From positions 3,100,001 through 3,164,000 of the forward strand of contig NZ_CP095461.1 of the NCBI RefSeq assembly GCF_023022985.1: a stretch of 64,000 nucleotides of DNA, written 5' to 3'. Below are positions 57,783-64,000 of this stretch, piece by piece. This DNA comes from Arthrobacter gengyunqii (lineage in GTDB: Bacteria > Actinomycetota > Actinomycetes > Actinomycetales > Micrococcaceae). The notes below the pieces were generated by a model. That model was not told where the DNA came from, did no database searches, and was given only the letters and a program-made list of their open reading frames with translations. Position numbers and translations under genes: made by a program. The stretch's first letter is position 1, and every line of letters begins with the position of its first letter.

Positions 57783-59228
57783 TCAGAGGTCCGCGAGGAC
57801 GCTGCCCGGGTTCTCGATGGCATCGGCCACATAGCGCAGGAACCCGCCCGCGGTGCCGCCGTCACAGATCCGGTGGTCGAAGACCAGGGTCAGCTCGGTC
57901 ATTTTCCGCACCACGAGGGCGCCGTCCACGACCCAGGGCTTGTCGATGATCCGGCCGATCCCGAGGATGGCTGATTCCGGATAGTTGATGATGGCGGCGC
58001 TGCCGTCCACGCCGAACACTCCGTAGTTGTTCAGCGTGAAGGTGCCCGAGGTCAGCTCCGTTGGAGTGGCCTTGCCGTCCCGGGCCGACGCCGTGAGCCG
58101 GCGGATTTCCGCATCCAGGGTGCGGGCATTCATGGTGTCCGCCCGGCGGATGGACGGAACAACCAGTCCGCGGTCGGTCTGCGCCGCGAAGCCCAGGTTG
58201 ACGCCTTCATATGCGGTGATCCGGGCTCCGCCGTCGGCGTCCTCGGATGCCGGATCGAACCGGGCATTGAGCTCCGGGTATTTCGCCAGCCCGGCCAGCA
58301 CGAAGCGGGCCAGGAACGCCATCAGCCCCGGGGTGTTCTCCGGGTGCCGGCGCTTGAGGTCTGCCCGCAGCTCCAGCAGAGCGGTGGCGTCAACATCCAC
58401 CCAGACCGTGGCTTCGGGGATGTTGGCCCGGCTGGCGGCGAGGTTGGCGGCGACCGTTTTGCGCAGTCCCTTGACCGGTGTCCGCGATGCGACGGCCAGG
58501 CCGGTACGCGGATCGCAGTCGGCAGGGGCTGCCTGAGTTGCCGAGGTTGCGGGGGCTGCGGCGGGTTCGACCTTTTCGATTGCGCCTGCCCGGAACAGAG
58601 CCGTTTCCACGTCGCTGCGGAGGATCAGTCCGTTGGCGCCGGAGCCCGTCAGATCAGCCAGACGGACGCCGTTCTCGCGGGCGAGCTTGCGGACCAGCGG
58701 CGAGATGCACCGCGGCGCTTCGGCCGGGAGGTCCGGGACTATTGCCAGCACCGGCGCCGGCGGGGCTGATGAAACACGAGCCGGAGCTGCAACCGGTCCG
58801 GCCGCTGCGGTACGCGGGCGGCGGGTCCGGCGTGCCACGGCGTGTCCGCCGGGGGTGCCGTAGCCGATCAGTACGTTGCCCGAACCAGCCTTTTCTTCCT
58901 GCCGATATGCCTCTCCGTCGGGGTCGCTGCGATCCGGTGCCGGGGTGGACCCGGCTGTTGCGCTTGCCAAAGGACCAGCCGCAGCGCCGGCTGCGGCTAC
59001 AGAGATCAGGGGACGCCCGACGTCGAGCGTCTGCCCGGCTTCGCCGTGCAGCTGTGCCACGGTGCCGGCAAACGGGGAGGGAACTTCCACCAGGGACTTG
59101 GCGGTTTCCACCTCGGCCACCGGCTGGTCCACGCGGATCTCGTCGCCCACGGCCACCAGCCAGGTCACCAGTTCGGCTTCGGTCAGGCCTTCGCCCAGAT
59201 CAGGGAGCAGGAAGGTGCGCGTGCTCAT
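57783..59228 (-). CDS. bkdC: 2-Oxoacid dehydrogenase E2 (dihydrolipoamide acyltransferase, BkdC type)
   Basis: A 481-aa E2. Lipoyl domain at 1-75 (lipoyl Lys ~44 in VAEVETAKSLVEVPSPFAG), Ala/Pro/Thr-rich linker, E1/E3-binding domain (ISPLVRKLARENGVRLADLT) and catalytic domain ending in the HxxxDG motif FDHRICDGGTAGGFL. A single lipoyl domain and the E1 alpha/beta neighbours fit the branched-chain complex rather than the actinobacterial AceE-type pyruvate complex. ATG at 59228 overlaps the E1 beta stop by 4 bp, with GGGAGG upstream. Confidence 0.93.
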   Translation of the reverse strand: MSTRTFLLPDLGEGLTEAELVTWLVAVGDEIRVDQPVAEVETAKSLVEVPSPFAGTVAQLHGEAGQTLDVGRPLISVAAAGAAAGPLASATAGSTPAPDRSDPDGEAYRQEEKAGSGNVLIGYGTPGGHAVARRTRRPRTAAAGPVAAPARVSSAPPAPVLAIVPDLPAEAPRCISPLVRKLARENGVRLADLTGSGANGLILRSDVETALFRAGAIEKVEPAAAPATSATQAAPADCDPRTGLAVASRTPVKGLRKTVAANLAASRANIPEATVWVDVDATALLELRADLKRRHPENTPGLMAFLARFVLAGLAKYPELNARFDPASEDADGGARITAYEGVNLGFAAQTDRGLVVPSIRRADTMNARTLDAEIRRLTASARDGKATPTELTSGTFTLNNYGVFGVDGSAAIINYPESAILGIGRIIDKPWVVDGALVVRKMTELTLVFDHRICDGGTAGGFLRYVADAIENPGSVLADL

Positions 59229-60340
59229 CGGTCCTCCCACTGCAGTTCGTCAACGGTGTCCAGGATCCGGTCCACGCTGGGCAGGAACCAGTGCTCGAGC
59301 TTGGGTGCCGGATAGGGAATGTCGAACCCGGTGACGCGCAGCACCGGCGCGGCCAGGGAATGGAAGCAGCGTTCCTGGACGCGGGCCACGATTTCCGAGG
59401 CCACGGAGGCGAATCCGGGTGCTTCAGAGATGACCACGGCGCGGCCGGTGCGGCGGACCGAGGCGGTGACGGTTTCATCGTCGAACGGCACGATGGAGCG
59501 CAGGTCGATGACTTCCAGCGACCGGCCCTCTTCTGCTGCGGCTTCGGCGGCAGCCATGGCGGTGGCCACGGAGGGGCCGTACGCGATCAGGGTGGCGTGG
59601 GTGCCGGAGCGGGCCACGGCGGCGGTGCCGATGCCGCCGGGAAGCGGGCCGCCGTCGTCGTGCGCTGTGACGTCCCCCGTGACATCTTCCGCGTCAAACC
59701 GGCTGCGCAGCGCCGCGAGGTCAACCTGTTCCTTGGTCCAGTAGAGCTTCTTGGGCTCCAGGAAGACCACCGGGTCATTGAGCCGGATGGCTTCGCGCAG
59801 CAGGGTGTAGGCGTCGGCGACGGTGGCGGGCGCCACGACGGTCAGCCCCGGAGTGTGCGCGTAGTAGGACTCGGAGGAGTCGCAGTGGTGTTCCACTCCC
59901 CCGATGCCGCCGGCGTACGGAATGCGGATCACCATCGGCAGGCGAACCTTGCCGCGGGTACGGTTGGCGGTCTTGGCGACGTGGCTGACGACCTGTTCAA
60001 AGGCCGGGTACGCGAATGCGTCGAACTGCATTTCCACCACGGGACGCATGCCGTTCATGGCCATGCCCACGGCCATTCCCATGATGCCCGACTCGGCCAG
60101 GGGCGTGTCGAAGCAGCGGTCCTGGCCGAAGCGGGCGGTCAGCCCGTCGGTGATCCGGAAGACCCCGCCCAGCGGTCCCACGTCCTCACCGAACATGACC
60201 ACGGCGGGATTGGCTTCCATTTCATCGGCCAGTGCGGTGTTCAGGGCCTTGGCGAAGGTCAGGGACTCGGGGGCAGCCGGGCCTGGTGCCGCCGGTGCTT
60301 CGCGGGTCTCAGGAACTTCGAGGGTTTCGGTAACGGTCAT
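59225..60340 (-). CDS. bkdB: 2-Oxoacid dehydrogenase E1 component beta subunit (BkdB type)
   Basis: A 371-aa E1 beta subunit: VMFGEDVGPLGGVFRITDGL, ESGIMGMAVGMAMNGMRPVV, QMQFDAF-like VEMQFDAFAYPAFEQVVSHV, RIPYAGGIGGVEHHCDSSES and RAVVISEAPGFASVASEIVA. It pairs with the alpha subunit 12 bp upstream to decarboxylate branched-chain 2-oxoacids. ATG at 60340. The N-terminal 30 residues (Ala/Pro-rich) are an extension. Confidence 0.94.
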   Translation of the reverse strand: MTVTETLEVPETREAPAAPGPAAPESLTFAKALNTALADEMEANPAVVMFGEDVGPLGGVFRITDGLTARFGQDRCFDTPLAESGIMGMAVGMAMNGMRPVVEMQFDAFAYPAFEQVVSHVAKTANRTRGKVRLPMVIRIPYAGGIGGVEHHCDSSESYYAHTPGLTVVAPATVADAYTLLREAIRLNDPVVFLEPKKLYWTKEQVDLAALRSRFDAEDVTGDVTAHDDGGPLPGGIGTAAVARSGTHATLIAYGPSVATAMAAAEAAAEEGRSLEVIDLRSIVPFDDETVTASVRRTGRAVVISEAPGFASVASEIVARVQERCFHSLAAPVLRVTGFDIPYPAPKLEHWFLPSVDRILDTVDELQWEDR

Positions 60341-60352
60341 CGTGGCTGCCTT

Positions 60353-61507
60353 TCAGGCCTGGCGCGAGAGTTCGTCGCGCAGCAGGTTTGCCTGCTCATT
60401 GAGCTGCGGCGTGCGTCGGGTGTAGACGTGGTTGAACAGTTCCAGCGGATCCGGTTCCACGTCGGTGTTCAAGCCGTCGCGCATGTGGGCTGCGATGTCC
60501 TCGGCGTCGGCCGCAAAAGCAGCTTCGGCGTCGTCATCCAGCAGGTTCAAGCCGCGCAGGTAGGTGCTCAGGCGGGTGATCGGGTCCCGCGGCACCCACT
60601 TCTGAACGTCCTCCTCCGTGCGGTAGCGGGTGGCGTCGTCGGCGTTGGTGTGCGCCTGCATCCGGTAGGTGTGTGCTTCCACGAGGGACGGTCCGTGGCC
60701 CTCGCGCGCCCGGTCCACCGCCGCGCCCAGGACGGAGAGCAGCGCCGCCAGGTCATTGCCGTCCACCCGTTCCCCGGGCATGCCGTAACCGATGGCCTTG
60801 TGCGCCAGGGACGGCGCCACGGACTGGCTCGCCAGCGGCACGGAAATGGCGTACTCGTTGTTCTGCACAAAGAAGACCACGGGCACGTGGAAGACGGCGG
60901 CGAAGTTCAGGGCCTCGTGGAAGTCGCCCTCGCTGGTGGCTCCGTCGCCGCACATGGCCAGCACCACGGTGTCTTCGCCGCGGAGCTTGGCCGCGTGCGC
61001 TACGCCGACGGCGTGCAGCAGCTGGGTGGCCAGGGGTGTGGCCTGCGGGGCGGTGTTGTGCTCATAGGGGTCGTAGCCGGAGTGCCAGTCGCCGCGGAGC
61101 AGCGTCAGGACCTGCAGCGGTTCCACGCCGCGGGAAATCACCGCCACAGTGTCGCGGTAGGTGGGGAAGAGCCAGTCGTTTTTATCGAGAACGACGGCGG
61201 CGGCCACCTGGCAGGCTTCCTGGCCGTGGGAGGAGGGATAGACGGCCAGCCGGCCCTGCCGGACGAGCGCGTTGGCCTGGTCATTAATGCGCCGGCCGGC
61301 GATCAGCCGGGCGTAGGCGCTGCGGAGAGAGTCGCCGTCGGGCAGGGGGTAGCGGTCATCGTGGCGGTGGACTCCGTCCGGGTCCACCAGCTGCACGGGA
61401 GACTCCGAGGGCAGCAGGTCCGAGCTGCCGGCGGTGCCGAAACGGCGTGCGTCCCGGCGGGGATCTTCCATGGCTCCGGGGGGCGGATTGCCCGTTGAGA
61501 TAGTCAT
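60353..61507 (-). CDS. bkdA: 2-Oxoacid dehydrogenase E1 component alpha subunit (BkdA type)
   Basis: A 384-aa ThDP-binding E1 alpha. The ThDP motif is LAMCGDGATSEGDFHEALNF through VVFFVQNNEYA. YPSSHGQEACQVAAAVVLDK and HTYRMQAHTNADDATRYRT are typical of the BCKDH/PDH alpha group. ATG at 61507 after GGAGG; the longer reading upstream has no support. It is the first gene of bkdABC, transcribed away from the Lrp regulator. Confidence 0.93.
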   Translation of the reverse strand: MTISTGNPPPGAMEDPRRDARRFGTAGSSDLLPSESPVQLVDPDGVHRHDDRYPLPDGDSLRSAYARLIAGRRINDQANALVRQGRLAVYPSSHGQEACQVAAAVVLDKNDWLFPTYRDTVAVISRGVEPLQVLTLLRGDWHSGYDPYEHNTAPQATPLATQLLHAVGVAHAAKLRGEDTVVLAMCGDGATSEGDFHEALNFAAVFHVPVVFFVQNNEYAISVPLASQSVAPSLAHKAIGYGMPGERVDGNDLAALLSVLGAAVDRAREGHGPSLVEAHTYRMQAHTNADDATRYRTEEDVQKWVPRDPITRLSTYLRGLNLLDDDAEAAFAADAEDIAAHMRDGLNTDVEPDPLELFNHVYTRRTPQLNEQANLLRDELSRQA

Positions 61508-61586
61508 ATTGCCTCCGTCAGCTGCCCTTCCACCGCCTCTTCGCCGTGGATGTTTCGTCATCCCAGTATGCTGACCAACCGTTATT

Positions 61587-61622
61587 CGTATCCACAGGCA
61601 GCCGAAAGCGTGGATGGATACG
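61587..61622. promoter_or_regulatory. Inverted repeat in the bkdA/Lrp divergent region
   Basis: CGTATCCA (61587-61594) and TGGATACG (61615-61622), perfect 8-bp arms spaced 20 bp. It lies between divergent bkdA and the Lrp-type gene, as expected of an Lrp/BkdR operator. Confidence 0.45.
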
Positions 61623-61690
61623 GCCTATACGGCTAGACTGATGGACGAAATGCAAAAGTGAGCTGGATTACACCGGAGGATATGGACACT

Positions 61691-62155
61691 ATGGCACGGG
61701 ACGGAACTGAGCAGGCGGCCCCGCGGCTGGATGACATTGACCGGGCCATCCTGACCGAACTTACGGGCAACGGGCGGGCCTCCGTCACCGCCGTGGCCGA
61801 GGCGGTCCACATCTCCCGGGCGCATGCCTACTCGCGGATCGCCAAGCTGACGGAAACGGGCGTGCTCAGCAGGTTCACCGCCGTCGTTGACCCCGTAAAG
61901 GCGGGACTGCGGTCCTCGGCCTACGTGACGCTTAAGGTGCGCCAGCACTCGTGGCGGGAACTGCGCGAACAGCTTCGCACCATTCCCGAAATCCACCACA
62001 TTGCGCTGGTGGGCGGTTCGTTCGATGTGATCCTGCTGGTGCGGGCCGAGGACAATGTGCACCTGCGGCAGGTCATCTTCGACCAGCTGCAGTCCATGCC
62101 CGGCATCCTGGACACGCAGACCTTCCTGGTGTTCGAGGATTTGGACGCGCGGTAA
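61691..62155 (+). CDS. bkdR: Lrp/AsnC family regulator (BkdR-like)
   Basis: A 154-aa Lrp/AsnC protein. HTH: LDDIDRAILTELTGNGRASV, TAVAEAVHISRAHAYSRIAK, LTETGVLSRFTAVVDPVKAG. The RAM/AsnC_trans domain follows (SAYVTLKVRQHSWRELREQL, VGGSFDVILLVRAEDN). I favour ATG at 61691, since GGAGGA (61675-61680) is 10 nt away; ATG at 61682 is too close. Divergent from bkdABC, so probably its amino-acid-responsive regulator. Confidence 0.9.
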   Translation: MARDGTEQAAPRLDDIDRAILTELTGNGRASVTAVAEAVHISRAHAYSRIAKLTETGVLSRFTAVVDPVKAGLRSSAYVTLKVRQHSWRELREQLRTIPEIHHIALVGGSFDVILLVRAEDNVHLRQVIFDQLQSMPGILDTQTFLVFEDLDAR

Positions 62156-62216
62156 GGGCAAGGCCTGGACCCTACACCGCGCGGCCCCCAAAACAGCAAA
62201 AGACCCTGACGCAGCA

Positions 62217-62253
62217 AGCGGCCCGCCACCCGGAAGTCCGGGGGCGGGCCGCT
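62217..62253. terminator. Terminator between Lrp gene and DUF6480-like gene
   Basis: AGCGGCCCGCC (62217-62227) and GGCGGGCCGCT (62243-62253), with inner CCCGG/CCGGG pairs. It serves two convergent genes. Confidence 0.75.
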
Positions 62254-62271
62254 GTGCAGTGCTGCAGGGAC

Positions 62272-62526
62272 TCAGTTTTCGTCGTGCCCCTGGTCCATGC
62301 TCATCTGATCCTCGGCGGGAGGGGTTTCTCCCGGGGGAACGCCGCCGCCGGGTTCCAGGCCGGTGACGTTCCCTGCCGCGGGGTCCGGGTTGGCAAACTT
62401 ACCCTTTTCCGTGCTGGTGTCGGCGTTGCCGCCGCCCTCCCGGCTGGAGTCCTGCAGTTTCTTGCCGGCATCCTTGGGCTTGTCGGGATTGCCCGGGTCA
62501 TTATTCGGATCGTAGCTGTCCGTCAT
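62272..62526 (-). CDS. DUF6480-like small hydrophilic protein
   Basis: An 84-aa, Asp/Asn/Pro/Gly-rich, probably disordered protein. It starts MTDSYDPNNDPGNPDKPKDA; the conserved part is GLEPGGGVPPGETPPAEDQM, which I associate with DUF6480 of Actinobacteria. ATG at 62526 after GGAGGCACAG; the longer frame from 62607 has no site. Function unknown. Confidence 0.7.
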   Translation of the reverse strand: MTDSYDPNNDPGNPDKPKDAGKKLQDSSREGGGNADTSTEKGKFANPDPAAGNVTGLEPGGGVPPGETPPAEDQMSMDQGHDEN

Positions 62527-62667
62527 CTGTGCCTCCGTCTCTCCGTGACTGCTGGTGCTTCCGGGGTGGCCCGGGCAATAATCAGCATGCTGATCATTAG
62601 TTTCCAACGTAGTCTCTGGCGCCCCGGAGAAACAACCCGGCCCAGTTCAGGCCCGGCGTTGCGGTGC

Positions 62668-62724
62668 GGCGGTTGCTCAGGCGGCGGTGCTCAGCCGGCG
62701 GTGCTCAGCCGGCGGTGCTCAGTC
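62668..62724. repeat. 14-bp tandem repeat at the end of the DyP peroxidase gene
   Basis: GGCGGTGCTCAGCC occurs twice exactly (62683-62696, 62697-62710), once with one change (62711-62724) and once as a 15-bp variant (62668-62682). The last unit covers the peroxidase stop codon. On the minus strand each unit holds TGA, and the 14-bp period puts stops in all three frames. Confidence 0.85.
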
Positions 62725-63960
62725 GAAGAGCTCCTCCCCCACAAAGCCATCCTCCCTGGCGCCCGGGGGAACGGCGAACACCGCCGAGCCGATCGGCGTC
62801 GTCCACTCGTTCAGCAGGTCCAGCTTGTCCAGGCGTTCCTGGATCGGCAGGAACTGGGCACTCACGTCGGCCTGAAAGGAGACGAAAACCTGGCCCGCGT
62901 TGGAGACCGGGCCGCCGGGCTCCGGGGCGTCGTCGTAGTTGTACGAACGCCGCAGGATCCGCTGCCGGGGGTTGTCCGGCCGTGCCCGGCGCATATGGGA
63001 GTAGTCGGGAATCACGGGGAAGCCGAGCGCGGTGACGGCCTCGAAGTCGGGGTCGTCATGCTCCGCCGAGCCGGTCAGGGGCGCGCCGCTGGCCAGCGTG
63101 CGGCCCACGGCTTCCTCCCGTCCGTGCCGGTCCAGTTCATCCCAGGTGTCCAGGTTCATGGCGATACGGCGGATGATCATGGACGTTCCCCCGTCCAGCC
63201 ACGCAGGGATCTCAGCGTCGCCCCAGACCACGCGGTCAAACTCCGGCGTCCCTGGAACGGGGTTGGCGGAGCCATCCACTTGCCCAAAAAGGTTCCGCAT
63301 CGTGGTTCCGGTTTGCTCGCTGCCGTACGCGCGGCGGAACCCGGACTGGATCCAGCGCACTTCGGCGAACGCCCGGCTGTCCTTCAGGAGCATCCGCTGG
63401 GCGTGGGCAACGGTCAGCGGATCATCGGCACAGATCTGCAGCAACAGGTCTCCCCCGTTCCAGCGCTCCTGCAGCGCGTCGATGCCGAAGGCCGGCAGCG
63501 GAGCAAGCCACGGCGGCGCCAGGTGCGGAGCAACAGCGTTCACCAGTCCCGGCCCAAATCCAAAAGTGACGCTGAGCCGGGCAGGACGAACCGCCAGCTC
63601 CGCTTCCGTGTCCGCCAGGGCCGGGCGGCCCTGTGTCAGCGCCGCGGCGTCGTCGCTGAGGAGGCGGAGCCAGGACCGGATACGGTCCCGGTCCACGTCT
63701 CCGCGCAGGTCCAGTGCGGCAAAGACGGCGTGCGCCTGTGGCCCGGTGGCGATCCCCGCCTGGTGCTTTCCATAGAAAGGAACCGTCTGGGAACCGTTGG
63801 CTCCGCCCTCGTCCAGCCCGGTGCGGACCAGATCCGGTTCCGGGGCGGCGTTGCCGCCAACCCACTGCGCGCCCGCTGCTGCGACCGCACCCAATCCGGC
63901 GGCCGCACCGCCGAACAGCAGGCGACGGCGGCCAACGCCCCGGGGTGTTTCCTGGCTCAT
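62719..63960 (-). CDS. Dyp-type heme peroxidase, Tat-exported (EfeB/DtpA-like)
   Basis: A 413-aa DyP peroxidase. Twin-arginine signal GVGRRRLLFGGAAAGLGAVA at residues ~8-27. The GxxDG motif is in RNLFGQVDGSANPVPG, and the heme-ligand His in VIPDYSHMRRARPDNPRQ. RIAMNLDTWDELDRHGREEA is typical. It acts outside the cytoplasm on bulky substrates, as EfeB (iron uptake) or as DtpA, which works with copper proteins Sco/ECuC in Streptomyces. ATG at 63960 shares a base with the stop of the upstream gene (TGATG), so the two are coupled. Confidence 0.93.
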   Translation of the reverse strand: MSQETPRGVGRRRLLFGGAAAGLGAVAAAGAQWVGGNAAPEPDLVRTGLDEGGANGSQTVPFYGKHQAGIATGPQAHAVFAALDLRGDVDRDRIRSWLRLLSDDAAALTQGRPALADTEAELAVRPARLSVTFGFGPGLVNAVAPHLAPPWLAPLPAFGIDALQERWNGGDLLLQICADDPLTVAHAQRMLLKDSRAFAEVRWIQSGFRRAYGSEQTGTTMRNLFGQVDGSANPVPGTPEFDRVVWGDAEIPAWLDGGTSMIIRRIAMNLDTWDELDRHGREEAVGRTLASGAPLTGSAEHDDPDFEAVTALGFPVIPDYSHMRRARPDNPRQRILRRSYNYDDAPEPGGPVSNAGQVFVSFQADVSAQFLPIQERLDKLDLLNEWTTPIGSAVFAVPPGAREDGFVGEELFD

Positions 63961-64000
63961 CAGTGACCCATGGAGGGTTCTTCGCTGCCGTGTGCGGCAC
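63960..64000 (-). CDS. 3' end of a gene coupled to the DyP peroxidase (rest outside window)
   Basis: Only the last 12 codons and stop are present; they read AAHGSEEPSMGH. The His/Met-rich ending would suit a copper-binding protein such as a PCuAC/ECuC-type chaperone, which lies beside DyP peroxidases in Streptomyces. An EfeO-type protein is the other option. Too short to decide. Confidence 0.4.
   Translation of the reverse strand, partial: AAHGSEEPSMGH

Noticed and set aside
58478..61498. A 1006-codon open frame on the plus strand
   Set aside because: It is antisense to bkdABC, which have complete catalytic motifs; the frame stays open because of high GC third positions.

Overview
The window is a gene-dense, high-GC stretch of an actinobacterial chromosome. 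I read it as a Micrococcaceae (Arthrobacter-like) genome. The reasons are the strong G/C third-position bias, a DUF4193 protein, a CstR-type sulfur cassette, an EspR-like regulator, scattered menaquinone genes including a MenJ-type reductase, many GTG/TTG starts, and an LAxTG (class E sortase-type) wall-anchored protein. I see no rRNA, tRNA, insertion sequence, phage genes or CRISPR array.

Layout. 1-3.5 kb: the 5' part of an NMT1/THI5-type ABC binding lipoprotein, a TerC membrane protein behind a recognisable yybP-ykoY (Mn2+) riboswitch, a MobA-like nucleotidyltransferase, and DUF4193 and YtxH-like small proteins. 3.6-10 kb: an aldehyde/alcohol cassette (aldA, adhP, DUF779), a DHA2-type MFS exporter and a GAF-domain regulator. 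10-14.5 kb: FprA-type ferredoxin reductase, RarD/EamA transporter and a secreted CAP-domain protein with a long Ala-rich stalk. 14.8-19.4 kb: GABA/putrescine catabolism (gabT plus aminobutyraldehyde dehydrogenase) with a divergent PucR regulator. 19.4-22.1 kb: glycolipid-binding-like, SMI1/KNR4-like and HIT proteins, then a solitary protein resembling the lantibiotic-dehydratase C-terminal (SpaB_C) domain behind two perfect palindromes.

22.2-34 kb: menaquinone genes (hepT-like synthase, menJ, menG, menF, menD; menC lies at 53.4 kb) around a polar amino-acid ABC transporter with two binding proteins and a candidate ARG box. A ThDP enzyme follows menD. 34-41.4 kb: GNAT, BCCT transporter, a pat-like aminotransferase with a second ThDP enzyme, and a divergent amino-acid permease.

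41.4-45.3 kb holds the most unusual content. One part is a two-gene XRE/membrane-protein module with a TTTACGTAAA-type operator. The other is a tightly coupled four-gene operon: ImmA/IrrE-like protease, MAB_1171c-type multi-TM protein, alpha/beta hydrolase, EspR-like regulator. Together they look like a membrane-to-transcription signalling cassette.

45.5-49 kb: a CstR-controlled persulfide/thiosulfate detoxification cassette. 49-57.6 kb: lipoprotein, Tat-exported PhoX phosphatase with a PHO-box-like repeat, LLM flavoenzyme, a GNAT remnant, menC, PAP2, MFS and MBL-fold proteins. 57.8-62.2 kb: branched-chain 2-oxoacid dehydrogenase (E1 alpha, E1 beta, E2) with a divergent Lrp/AsnC regulator. 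62.2-64 kb: a DUF6480-like protein and a Tat-exported DyP-type peroxidase, preceded by the last codons of another gene at the window edge.
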